From Hemileia vastatrix (Eukaryota; Basidiomycota; Pucciniomycetes; Pucciniales; Zaghouaniaceae), in contig JASXTE010000008.1 in NCBI GenBank assembly GCA_030280995.1, forward strand, positions 10,111,712-10,175,711: a stretch of 64,000 bases of DNA, written 5' to 3'. The notes under the pieces are model-generated. The model had not been told where the DNA came from, did no database searches, and worked only from the letters and a program-made list of their open reading frames with translations. Shown one piece after another: positions 45,264 to 56,440 of the stretch; the first letter of the stretch is position 1; every line of letters begins with the position of its first letter. The position numbers were made by a program, and so were the translations under genes.

Positions 45264-46655
45264 ATGCCTCGTCATCATAGATCTTCTCAGAGGCAGCCAT
45301 CACCCAGTTGTTCTTCAAATCCCACTACTCCCTCTTTCCCCCGCTCGGCTGAGAAATCCAAAATAGTTCAACTAAATAAAGATGATCATCTCATTCTTAT
45401 CAACTGGCTAAAAACTAAATCAAAATATGATTCTTGTTTTGGTACTGAGTATGCGACTAAAGCAGGACGGCCCCCCGCATCAAAAGTTAATGGTTATCTT
45501 CTAATGGCCAATGAATTACAGAATAAGACTAAGGGAAGGATAGATCTTTTATCAAAACAGATGTCTGAATGCTTCAAGCATTATCAAACTAAGTACAAGA
45601 AGGCAAAGAATCTTTCATCTTCTACTGGTTTTGGTATAACTGACCTTGATATCAGTAATGGCATCAAATCCATAAATGATAAACTTGATTCTTTATGTCC
45701 TTACTTTAAAGAGGTGGATTATATATTTGTAGAGCAAGCTGATGTTATTCCTGCAAACATGTTGGATGGTGAAGATGCTATCTCTGAACATGATGTTGAA
45801 AGAAATCTTTTTCCTTCTTCTTCCACTCAAGCCTCCCCTCATTTAACTTCCACAAATCAAGATATCTTTTCAATAGATCCTTATGGTGATATAAACCAAC
45901 CTGATCCAACTCAAGTATTTTTTTTCTTTTATCTTACCAATTCTTTTTTTTATTTACATTTTCTTATTTATGAATAGACTGAAGAACAAACCCAAGAGCC
46001 ACAATCAACTGAGTCAGAAGCCAGCAATAATGATGAGGAGGAAAATGTGACCTTGAACAAAAGCAAAGGGCTTCAAGTAGTCTAAATTTCCACTCTCAAA
46101 GAAGAAGAAAAAGTGATACTTCATCTCAAACCCCTTTTTCTTCTATCAAAGAATGTTTGGAGAAACCTGATTCTGGTAAGTGATACCAAACCTTTTAATA
46201 CTTTACTCAGATTTTCTTCTACTTTTTGTTAATATTTCTTATCACTCTAGAACAAGTGGAAGTTTCTAAAGAGACTCTAAAGTTTGAAAAGCAAAAATAA
46301 GAGCTCTCTTTAAGGAGGGATGAAAGGGTACATGATTTGGAAGAGAAGAAGTTCAAACTCTCTTAATGGTAGGATGATAGGACACACGTCTTGGAGGAGA
46401 GGAAGTACGAACTCTCTTTATGGAAAGATGATAGGACACAAGACTTGGAGGATAATAAATTCAAGTTATCTCTAAGTATTGAAAAGTCAATGAAAGAGGA
46501 AAAAAACACTTGAGCATCAAAACCTCATGGAACAGATGAAATATAAGCTTGATCGTGAAGAAAATTCCAAAAAGAAAGAATTCTTGATAGAATGTGTTAA
46601 AGCTAATAAATCTGTTGAGGAAAGTGAACATTTAAAGAAATTTTTTGATGACTAG
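45264..46655 (+). pseudogene. Myb/SANT-like DNA-binding accessory protein of Har B
   Basis: ATG at 45264. A basic Ser/Pro-rich start is followed by a Myb/SANT-like domain of a kind common in rust-fungus transposons: LNKDDHLILINWLKTKSKYD, CFGTEYATKAGRPPASKVNG, LSKQMSECFKHYQTKYKKAK and STGFGITD (about residues 34-150). An intron at about 45915-45976 (gtattt..gaatag) leads to an acidic exon. A frameshift or stop near 46085 follows, then a second intron (about 46175-46250), and a charged coiled coil with a threefold repeat of about 22 residues (DDRT..LEERKYELSLWK), ending FFDD at 46655. Such proteins bind transposon DNA. Several stops (46300-46510) show it is damaged. Confidence 0.6.
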
Positions 46656-46859
46656 TTTTTTTTATTTATCTCACACTTCAACTGTTCATAATTAATTGAA
46701 CATAAAATTTTATCTTAATTTCCTGTATTTTTTTACTCTATCCATCATTAGTTGAATTTTCATATTTTAATGTTATAAATTCTCTTTTAAATAAAATTTT
46801 CAAGAATTTTTAATGTTGAAAATTCTTTTTTAGTTAAAATTTTCAAGTCACATTTGAAA

Positions 46860-47285
46860 ATTTCACAATCCCACCCCTGCATTTGATTGAACTAAGGGGT
46901 GGGTATCACCAATATTCTTTCAAGTAAATAATTTTGCAAGTCTTATATGAAATTTTGTCAATACTCCCCCCTGCATTCTATTGAAGTAATGGATGGGTAT
47001 CACCAAAATTTCAAGTCAAAATTTTTTTTAAAGTCCGATATGAAAATTTGGCAATACCCACCCCTGTATTTTATTGAATTAAGGAAAGGGTATCATCAAA
47101 TTTTCAAGTCAAATTTTTTTTTTAAGTCTGATATGAAAATTTGGCAATACCCACCCCTGTATTTTATTGAATTAAGGAAAGGGTATCATCAAATTTTCAA
47201 GTCAAATTTTTTTTTAAAGTCTGATATGAAAATTTGGCAATACCCCCCCCCCTGCAATTTATTGAATCAAAGAAATCAAATGGAA
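46860..47285. repeat. Five 93-bp tandem repeats with terminus-like motifs
   Basis: Unit starts near 46866, 46960, 47052, 47145 and 47238 (spacing 93 bp in the last three). Each unit contains an inverted pair: caatacccacccc and, about 30 bp later, gggtatca. The gggtatca core equals the Har terminal motif GGGTATCA. Because 93 is divisible by three, one frame stays open across the array; it is not a gene. Confidence 0.8.
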
Positions 47286-47293
47286 AAATAATT

Positions 47294-47785
47294 TAAAATT
47301 GAAAATTTCTACAACCAATTATTTTCACAAGTTGCAATCATGTTTTCTCATTTTATATACTAGCCAGATGTATCATTATATAAAAACAGTAATATATCTT
47401 GATGTAACTTTAAAAAAAATTGGAAGAGACAAATCCAAAATTTAATGAAAAAAAATTAAAATTGAAAATTTCTACAACCAATTATTTTCACCAGTACCAA
47501 TCAAGTTTTCCTATTTTATATAATATCCAGATGAACCATTATATAAAAACAGTAATATATTTTGATGTAACTTTAAAAAATAAGTGGTAGAGTCAAATCC
47601 AAAATTAAATGAAAAAAAATTAAAACTGAAAATTTCTACAACCAATTAATTTCACCAGTCCCAATCAAGTTTTCCTATTTTATATAATAGCCAGATGTAC
47701 CATTATATAAAAACAGTAATATATCTTGATGTAACTTTAAAAAAAAATGAAAGAGACAAATCCAAAATTAAATGAAAAAATTAAA
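47294..47785. repeat. Three 163-bp tandem repeats
   Basis: Copies begin gaaaatttctacaacc at 47301, 47464 and 47628 and share ttatataaaaacagtaatat and ttgatgtaactttaaaaaa. AT-rich, non-coding. Confidence 0.8.
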
Positions 47786-48056
47786 AAGGATAAATAAAAT
47801 TGAAAAAGAGGAAAATAAAAAGGGAAATTTTTTTAAAAAAAAGATAAAAATTAAAATAAATAAATAAAATTAATAAAAGAGAAGAAAAAAGGAAAAAAAA
47901 TTGGAAGAAAATATTTAATGATAGAAAAAATATAATATTTTAATTGCAATACTTGACAGATCTACTAAGAACAATTTTTTTATTTAATTTTTTTTGATTA
48001 TTAATACAATTAATAAGACCTTAATTTATTTGGAATGAACAGCTAAAATGGGTAAA

Positions 48057-49258
48057 TTATTTAAAAGAAACTAAAGTTGGAGGTGCTTTAGTTGTTTGAT
48101 TCCAATTTTGAGAAGAATTCCATATAGCCTCAACTATTCCATTGGCACTACCAAAATTAATAATACATTTATGGTCAGGAAAATAAAGGCCATGTCCCTC
48201 ATCAAAAGAGGATGATGAAATAGGAACACCAGTCTCTGGATTAATATAAGAGAAAATTTCAAATGTTAGAGAATTCTTATCATGTTTATCTATATGAGCA
48301 TGATTTTAAAATCCATGATAAGTGATGACAACATTTGAACAAAAAACATATAAATTTATTTCTTCTTCCCATTCAGGATCAGACCAATTCAGTTAACCGG
48401 ATTCTAAATCAAGTTGATGGTTTTTTTGAAAATCTTGAAAACATAATTTTTTAAAACAATTTTCCAAGAAAATATTAAATGATCCTAAAGAATTCCATTG
48501 TTTCAGATCTTCTTCCATTTGCACCTGTTTCAAATTTTTAAATAAAGAATAAATTCATGAAATATATGACAAAATTAAAAATTACTTATAATTAAAAAAA
48601 AAATTACATACCAAAAGAAACTCCTTGATCAAATCCTGATTGCCAACCAAAACCTGTCATGACACCAGAAATCAGACTTTTATTTGATAAGGATTGTCGA
48701 ACCAAAGCCATTTGATAGAGAGTAGAAATTAAATCAGAAAGCTGGCAAAAAAATTCATCCTTTTTCCCATTGAATGAATGAAATTCTAAGATGAATTGAG
48801 GTTTGTATCTGTTTTTGACAACTGAAACAATGAGATCTATACCACCTTCTGTAAGGCTTTTGATATTTTTGAAAAAAAAAATTCTTAACATTTGATATTG
48901 AAGTTTTATAAAATTTGATATTGTCCAAATGTCCAAAGAATTTTTTGCAAAATATCTTCATCCTAATCAATTATCAATTTTGATAAAATTTTTTCTTTGA
49001 ATTTCTTAACTATTTAGCTGGTTCCATGATTTTTTGCTTTTTATTTTCTGGTAAGGAAAGCTCAGATTGATTGGGAGAAGGAATTGAATTGAATGACATT
49101 GAAGAGATAGAAGGAAGTAAAGACAAAGAAGAAGAATTTGAATATATTTGATGATTATTCTTAGAGCTTTCATTATTTTAAGACAAGGAAGAAAGAGAGG
49201 ATAAAGATGATTCAGAAGAAATTGATGATAATGAAGATGAGTGAGTTAAATTTTCCAT
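48057..49258 (-). pseudogene. TET/JBP-like 2OG-Fe(II) dioxygenase, Har B copy
   Basis: Start at 49258 (MENLTHSSS, Ser-rich). After several stops comes FGHLDNIKFYKTS, then, in another frame, RYKPQFILEFHSF, LISTLYQMALVRQSL and TGFGWQSGFDQG. A consensus intron follows (about 48530-48608, gtatgt..aaacag). The second part holds the catalytic region: VFCSNVVITYHGF, then NHAHIDKHDKNSL with the HxD iron ligands (HID), FEIFSYINPETGVP, EGHGLYFPDHKCIINFGSAN and GIVEAIWNSS, ending at TAA 48057-48059. This order matches the 'Tet-like 2OG-Fe(II) oxygenase' proteins of rust fungi (HxD, family/NIHKDTG-like strand, FPGYRC..IDF, GIIEQVWRT). Known TET/JBP enzymes oxidise 5-methyl groups on pyrimidines in DNA. 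Stops and a shift make this copy inactive. Confidence 0.7.
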
Positions 49259-49269
49259 AGTAACTTCCT

Positions 49270-49800
49270 GGAAAAAAAATTTAGAAAAAAAAAAAATTAA
49301 AAAAAAAAAATTAAAAAAACCCCTAAAAATAAAAAATTATCAGTAAAATAATTGAAAAGAAAAAAAATTTTTTTGGTAAAAAAAAATCAAAAAAAAAATT
49401 AGTTGCAAAAAAAAATTCAAAATAAAAACCTGAATTATGTTTGAAATACAAGGTAAAACAAATTCACTCAAAAAAAAAAGAGTAAATAAAAAAAATTAAA
49501 ATAAATTCAGTAAATTTAATTGCAAAATAAATAAATAAATAAATAAAAATTACTTACCTGCTATTGGAAATACTTCTTGATGTCATTCAATCCAATTTAT
49601 TTAAATATAATTTAAAAAAAATTGATTTCAGTAAATTTCAGAATAATTAATTATTTGAAAAAACAAACACAAATAAAAAAAAATTAAATTACCTGATTTA
49701 TTTTTGAAACAGGGGGACATGTCAAGAAATTAAGGGAAAGAAAAAAAAAATCTGTAAAAAAATTAAAAAGCAGAGATTAGTCTTTTTTTTCTCTTCAAAA
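49270..49800 (-). other. AT-rich module upstream of the TET-like gene
   Basis: Reverse complement of 8760-9430. On the minus strand it has short conserved segments between a ttttacag acceptor (about 49760) and gtaagt or gtaatt donors (about 49550 and 49690). Possibly small 5' exons or an untranslated leader of the dioxygenase gene. Confidence 0.45.
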
Positions 49801-49809
49801 TGCCCTCCA

Positions 49810-50345
49810 AAAAGTCCCCCACTTTACCACCTCCTTGCCCACCTCAAAACCCCCCCTTTACCACCCCTATAACCCCTCCTTACCTGCCTCAAACCCCCCC
49901 TTTACCCCTTGACCCCCTTAAGCACCCCGCCCTTTACCCCCTCAGACCCGCCTCAACCCCCCCCCCCTACACCTAACTTATTGAATTGGTAAGTTAGTGA
50001 AAAATTATCAGCAATTGTTCACTATCTTATCAAATTTTTACCAATTTGATAAGTAGGTGGTGGTGGGGGGATTGAGGGGGTAAAAGGGGGTGGCTTGAGG
50101 GGGCCAAGGAGGGGGTGAAGGGGGGTTTGAGGTGGGCAAGGAGGGGGTAAAGGGGGGGTTGAGGTGGGAAAGGAGGGATTAAAGAGGGGAGTTGAGGTGG
50201 CCAAGAAGGGGAGAAAGGGGGGTATGGAGGAAGACAAGGAGGGGGGAAAGGGGGATGAAGGAGGGGGTAAAGGAGGGGACTTGAGGTGGCCAAGAAGGGG
50301 AGAAAGGAGGGTATGGAGGCAGACAAGGAGGGGAAAAAGGGGGAT
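49810..50345. repeat. Mirrored C-rich/G-rich block, Har B
   Basis: A C-rich array (49810-49970) and a G-rich array (50054-50345) are separated by an AT spacer. The spacer holds a perfect 10-bp inverted repeat (CTTATCAAAT 50026-50035, ATTTGATAAG 50044-50053) next to cttattgaattggtaag. Same design as 8157-8745. Confidence 0.75.
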
Positions 50346-50740
50346 GATGGAGGGTGAAAAAAAAGATAAAAAAAGATAAAACAAAAAAAACAAAATTAGT
50401 TTAACCTTGAAAACGAAAAAAAAGCACTTACAGCACAAAAAAAAAGAAGAAAAAAAAGGACAAAAAAAAAAGAGAAAAATAAATTATTAGCAAGTAAAAA
50501 AAATCAAAAATAAGAAAAAAAATGACTTACCTGGAGAGATGAGATGAGAAATAGAGGAATGAAATAGAGGAACTGAAAATATTTGACAGATGTTTGAGGA
50601 GAGGTTGAAAAGGATATGAGTGATGAATGAAAAAAAAACACTGACAAAATATGCAATTTCATGTTGAGCTGGTGAAAGAAGACCAATGAGCCATCCAAAA
50701 AAAAGAGAAGCACTTCCGAGCCTTCTAGCACCAGGGGGGG

Positions 50741-51241
50741 GGTCCCCCAATGTTGGGTGGGCCCACCTAGAGGCGGCTGGACCACCCTGAAGCCAGAAAA
50801 CCACCAAAAACCTCCAATAAAGCCCAAAATACTTGGAAAAATACACCACAACTACTAAATCCCTTAAATCACAAGATTAAGCTATGACAACATTGTGGCA
50901 TAAAATATAGAGCCAAATTAGCTCTACTTAATGGTACTAAGCACTTAAAACTAAGACTTAAGGTTAGCCCTTAAAACACAAAAAACAAAATTAAACAGTT
51001 ATCTTTTAGAAATGAAAAATGAGTAAATGACACCTTAAAACTTAAAATATTAAAAATATCATCAAGACATCAAATATAGAGAAAAACCGGGGCTATCCAA
51101 TGGTAGTACCCACATACCTGTAGTCCAAATATTCACCAAATAAAACCAGAAAAACACTCAATTATTCAACCAATGCCAATTAAGTCATACCAAAACAACA
51201 CCAAACAGAGCAAAAAAGGCCTCTGCCAATGTTGGAAGACC
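50741..51241. repeat. Possible 501-bp insertion in Har B
   Basis: Copies A and C lack about 500 bp here, between the conserved catccaaaaaa and the transposase 3' end. The ends GGTCCCCCAATGTTGG and, inverted, GGTCTTCCAACATTGG are similar. No target duplication recognised. Confidence 0.4.
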
Positions 51242-51343
51242 ACACCATAAATTCAAAAAAAAATTAATTGCATAAAACAAAAATACCAAACCAAGTGAAA
51301 AAAGTACACAAAGTGGACATTTGGAGAGCACCAAAATAAAATT

Positions 51344-52584
51344 TTAAAAGTGTTGTGAAGTAAAATGTTGTAGAGTAATTGGCATTATAATGGAGGGTAT
51401 GCCGGTTGATTGAATGTTTTGGGAATCAAGGGTGGGGAGAGCTGGTGCTGGTTCAGGATGCTCTTCTTCATAAAGATCATTCCACTCATCCTTTACATCA
51501 GCTAGGATATTGTGGAGTATAACACAAGTCATGATCTCCAATTTTTTTTGAAATTGGATTCTAAGCTCCCAAAGACTAGAAAATTGTCCCTTTAAAATAC
51601 CTATAGCATGTTCAATCCGTACTCTTGATTGGGCAAGGTGATAATTAAATTTAGTTTTGGGGTAATTTTCTAAGTTTGCACCACAGAAAGCAGGTATAAT
51701 GTACTTCCCACTTGCATATGCTGAGTCTGCAAGGAGGTACTGAGATTTGTCAAAGTATGAGTCTGGGGTTTAAGAAATCCTCATTCTTTGAAAGACAGAA
51801 GAGTCATGGCATGATCCAGGGCAGCCAGTGTGAAAAGCAATAAATTTTTATTGACATCACATATAAGTTGATAGGCAATAGAGTATATAGAAGGAAGATA
51901 AAAAGTTAGTTCATGAAAGATGTGAAATTGGAGAACATTTTGAAGAAAACTTTTTTTGCAATAAAAATAATGGTTCCAATCATGAGCAGGCTTTTGACTC
52001 AAAGGTATAGTTGTGCCATCAACAAAACCTACACAGCCAGGGAAACCTTTGGCTTGCATTACTTGAGAGGATTCAAGTTGCTGTTCTGGAGTTGGCCAAG
52101 CAAGTGTTTGAGACTTGAGGGAATGGATAGCAATCATGCAGCCCTTGGTGTATAATATCACTGTACCATATCCTATGTTAAATAGATCATTCAAAAGTCT
52201 TACAGCAGCACCATTTCCATTTGAGCCAAAGCAAGATAGTGCGACAGCAAGTTGAATGGCAGGATTACACTGTTTGTTATGGGAATTTTTATGAAACATA
52301 GGATGTTCAGAGATGAGTTGATAAATTTTGAAGAAAGAATCGGGAGAAGTTCTAAATAGTTGAGTGAATTTTAGTTGAGGAATGTTGAGAATGGAGCAGA
52401 GATCATATCGGGGATCATGATAAAGATTTGGCCTCCTTGCAATGAGGTAATGCTTTTTCGAAAGAAAACAAAAATAGGCTAAAGAATCTTCCAAATCAGA
52501 GTCAGATTTATAGTAGAGAACTAAAAGTAAGTTAATAGCATTCATAGTAGAGTGAAGTAGCTGTCTAGTAGAGAGGTGCTTCAT
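51344..52584 (-). pseudogene. HARBI1-like DDE transposase, copy B
   Basis: Start MKHLSTRQLLHS at 52584. An uninterrupted 267-codon frame covers the N-terminal domain and the first catalytic block (GFVDGTTIPLSQKP). A frameshift near 51845 (an A/T-run by the codons for VNKN) moves the rest to another frame: CHDSSVFQRMRIS, a stop, YLLADSAYASGKY (second Asp), VRIEHAIGILKGQF (Glu), then LRIQFQKK and DEWNDLYEEEHPEP to a stop at 51344. All three catalytic residues are encoded. It lies next to the right terminus (52980), with about 400 bp of leader. Confidence 0.85.
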
Positions 52585-53610
52585 TGTTGTCGGTAGTATA
52601 GGTTGTTGGTAGAAGGTTTAGGTGATGAGTGGAAAGTGGGAATTCACCGCCAAATGTGCATTGGGGTGTGTAGATAGAGAAAAAACTTAAGTGTTTGCCA
52701 CCAAAGTTAAGTAGCATAGAGTGAGGAGAGACTTAAGGATGGCATCAGAAATTATAAGTCATGTGACTTTCTTAAAAATCCATCATGGATGTGATGAGTT
52801 TGCGATCTGGAAGTAGGAATGGAAATTGGGGTATAAGAGGCAGGATAATGCATTATGATGGATTCCTTATCCACTAGCCCTTGGGCTAGTGGATAAGAAT
52901 CTTCTGCAATTAATAATGTCTGATCCTGGGAAAAAAAATCACTGATCCCTAATTGCGGATCCCTGAACATTGATACCCCCTATTATTAGCAAACAGTATG
53001 TGACATACACAGCAGGTAGAAATATGTATACTTCACTTACTGTTTTTCCAATAGTATCCTACTAAAATGACCTAAAATTTTTGCATATGATCAAGTTAGA
53101 GGCCTAGGTTCATAAAATCATATCAAAACATGAAAATAAACAGTAAATTTTTTATAATAGGGGGTATCAATGTTCAGGGATCTGCAATTAGGGATCAGGA
53201 TTATTTTTTGCTTGGAGCAGACATTATTAATGGCGGATAATTCTTATCCACTAGCCCCAGAGGTACTGGATAAGGAGTTCAAAAATTCATTATCCTGCCT
53301 CTTATACCCCAATTTCTGTTCCTACTTCCTGATCCCAAACTCATCACATCCATGATTGATTTGTAAGAAAGTCACATGACATATAATTGCAGATGCCATT
53401 CTTATGTGTCTTTTCACTCTATGCTACTTAATTTTGGTGGCAAAAACATAACATTTTTTCTCATCCTTATGTGTCTCGTCACTCTATGACACTTCATTTT
53501 TGTGGCAAACACATAACATTTTTTTCTATATACACACCCCACCTGCTCATTGGGTGGCCAATTCCCACTTCACAATTCCCGCTCACCACCTAAAACTTCT
53601 ACCAACAATA

Positions 53611-54863
53611 ATGAAGCACCTCTCTACTAGGAAGAAACTTCACTCAGCTATGAATGCTATCACTTTAGTTTTAGCCGCTGACTCTGGTTTGGAAGACACT
53701 TTAGCTTATATGTCATTTCTTTCCAAAAAGTGTTACATTATCACAGGGGGGCCAAATATTTATCATGATCCCAGATATGATCTTGCCTCAATTCTTGAAA
53801 TTCCTCATTTAAAATTCACACAACTTTTTTGAACTTCTCCTGATTCTTTTTTTTCAAACTCTCTCAACTCATCTCCAATCATCCTATCTTCCATAATAAT
53901 TCCCATAAAAACAAGTGTGATCCTGCCTTTCAACTTGCTGCCGCACTATATCTCTTTGGTTCAAATGGAAATGGTGCTGCTGTAAGATGTTTAGATAATC
54001 TCTTTACCATAGGATATGGTACCGTCATATTATACACCAAGCACTGCATGATTGCTATCCTTTCTCTCACATCTCAAACACTTGCTTGTCCAACTCCACA
54101 ACAGTGACTTGAATCCTCTCAAGTAATGCAAGCCGAAGGTTTCCCTGGCTGTGTAGGTTTTGTTGATGGTACAACTATACCTTTGAGTCAAAAGCCTGCT
54201 CATGATGGCAACCATTCTTTTGATTGCAAAATAAGGCTTATTCAAAATGTTCTCCAATTTCACATCTTTCATAAACTAACTTTTTATCTTCTTTGTAGAT
54301 ACTCTATTGCCATTCAACTTGTCTGTGAAGTTTACAAAAAGTTTATTGCTTTTAATAGTGGCTTCCCCGGATCATGTCATGACTCTTCCGTCTTCCAAAG
54401 AATGAGGATTTCTCAAAGTCCTGACTCATACTTTGACAAATCTCAGTACCTCCTTGCAGACTCAGCATATGAAAGTGGAAAGTAAATTATACCAGCTTTC
54501 CGTGGTGCAACTTTAGAAAATGACCCCAAAACCACCTTTAATTATAACCTTTCCCAATCAAGAGTATGGATTTGAAATGCTATTGGGATTTTAAAGGGAA
54601 GCTTTTCTAGTCTCTAGGAGCTCAGAATTTAATTTCAAAAAAAAATGGAAAAAAAAGCTGCAAATCATTGGATAATGACTTGCCTTATACTCCAAAATAT
54701 CCTAGCCAATTTAAAGAATGAGTGGAATGATCTTTATGAAGAAGAGGATCCTGAAGCAGTGCCGGCTCTCCCCTCCCTTGAATCACAAAACATTCATTCA
54801 ACCGGCATACACTCTGTCATTATGCCAATCAACCTCCACCATTTTGACACACAACCCTATTAA
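53611..54863 (+). pseudogene. HARBI1-like DDE transposase, copy C
   Basis: Start MKHLSTRKKLHSAMN at 53611. After LKFTQLF the frame is lost, and from 54126 it is open again (120 codons): GFPGCVGFVDGTTIPLSQKP (first Asp), FPGSCHDSSVFQRM, YLLADSAYESGK (second Asp). Stops follow. The catalytic Glu codon is replaced by TGA (RVWI*NAIGILKG), and two more stops precede the conserved tail NEWNDLYEEEDPEA, which ends at TAA 54861-54863. This is the most damaged of the three transposases. Confidence 0.85.
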
Positions 54864-55329
54864 TTTTTTGATTTCATACTCTACAAATGTGCACTTTGTA
54901 TACTTTATTCACTTGGCTTGGTATTTTTGTTTGTTGTATATTCATTTTTTTGAATTTGGGGTGAATATCTCTTTTTTGGATGTCTGATTTGTTTTCATTT
55001 GCCAGCTCAACATGAAAGCGCATATTTTCTGCAATCACTTAATTTTTCACTGTTTCTTTCTTTCATTCATCCCTCATATCCATTTCCTCCTTTTCTCAAA
55101 CATCCCTCAAACAATTTGGTTTCACATATTTTATCATCTCATCTCTCCAGGTAAGTCATTTTATTCATTTCTTTTCATTTTTTGTTTGCTAATTATAATT
55201 TTTTTGTTTTTTTTCTGGTTTTCTTTTTGTTTGTAAGGGGTTCTTTTTGTGGTTTTCTAGGTTAAATTAACTCTTTTTTTGTTCTTTCTCTCCTTTTTTT
55301 CTCTTTTTTTTACTTTCAATCATTACCTC

Positions 55330-55990
55330 TTTATCCCTCCTTGGCCTGGTCATTATACCACCTTTGCCCCCTCTTTTGTGTCCTCATTCCCACCTTTCCC
55401 TTCTTTTTGGCTGCCTCTCACCCCCCTTTCCTTCCTCCTTGGATTCCTCAAACCCTTCTTTCCTCTCCCTATTCCTCCCTCAAACCCCCCTTTTCCTCCC
55501 CCCTTCACCTGCTTCAAACCTCCCCTATAACCCCCTCAAAACCCCCCCTACACCTGCTTAAAACCCCCCTTCAACCCCCTCATCACTACTTACTTATTAG
55601 TGAAAAATTGAGGACAATTGTTTTTTAATATAATGAATATTGAGGAGGGGGTAAGGGGGATTTGGAGGGGGGTTTGAAGCATGTGTAGGTGGGGATTGAG
55701 GGGGGTTTTGGAAGAGGGTTTGGGGGGGGTTTGAAGTGTGTGTAGGTGGGGATTGAGGGGGGGGGATTGAAGCATGTGTAGGTGGGGATTGAGGGGGGGA
55801 TTCAAGGGGGTTATAGGGGGGGATTGATGGGGTTTTGGAAAGGGTTTGGGGTGGTGTTTTGGAGTGGTTTGGAAAGGGTTTGTGGTAATTTTAGAGAGGG
55901 TTTGGGGGGTATTTTGGGGGTTTTGGTGAAGATTTTGGGGGGTTTGGAGGGAGTTTTGAATGGGCTTTGGAGATTTTTTTCAAGGGGAGA
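55330..55990. repeat. Mirrored C-rich/G-rich block, Har C
   Basis: C-rich array at 55330-55590 (cccctttcc, cctcaaacccccc units); G-rich array at 55640-55990 (ggggattgaggggggt and aagcatgtgtaggtgggg repeated three times between 55675 and 55790). The AT spacer contains ttattagtgaaaaattgaggacaattg, related to the copy B spacer. Confidence 0.7.
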
Positions 55991-56440
55991 AAGGGGACTA
56001 ACAAGGGAGTAATGAAAACAATAATAGAGAATTTTTACAGGGATCAATGAGGGTGCAATAAAAAAATTGAAAGAGATGTTATATTAATATTTAATATTTT
56101 TATTTTTTTAGTCCAGAATTAACCTAAAAAACTTTTCAAGTTGAAGTAAAGTAATGATTATTCTTATTTATTATTTGATGAAAATCTTAATGGTTTTTTA
56201 ATTTAAATTTTGTGAGTTTTTATTTATTTTTTAAAAAAAAAATTGATGTTTTTTTGACCAGTAAATAATAAATTTTTCAGAAAAAAAAATCTGTTTATTC
56301 TGATTCAAGCCTTATACCTCTATCTTCATCATTATCTTCTTTATCATCTTCTTTGATTTCAACTTCATTTCAATCATCAAAAAAAATTCAGAATAATAGT
56401 CAAAAAATGAAAATTCATCAAAAATAATTTCAGAAAAAAA

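Larger units (their letters stand above)
44825..52980. mobile_element. Har copy B: composite Harbinger-type element with TET-like gene
   Basis: The left terminus GCGGGTATCAATGTT (44825) and the right terminus AACATTGATACCCCC (52980) are inverted, 14 of 15 matching. Both are flanked by TA, and both continue inward with related subterminal text (atctg.aatta.., aattgcaga). Contents in order: Myb/SANT-like gene (plus), 93-bp and 163-bp tandem repeats, TET/JBP-like gene (minus), AT module, GC-mirror block, HARBI1-type transposase (minus). The pairing of these two ends as one 8.16-kb element is an inference, supported by the same gene order in copy C. Confidence 0.55.

Noticed and set aside
46947..47291. 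114-codon frame with 31-residue repeats
   Set aside because: The unit is 93 bp, a multiple of three, so the tandem array stays open by arithmetic.
46860..47785. CRISPR-like array
   Set aside because: Units are contiguous tandem repeats without unique spacers, in a eukaryotic context.
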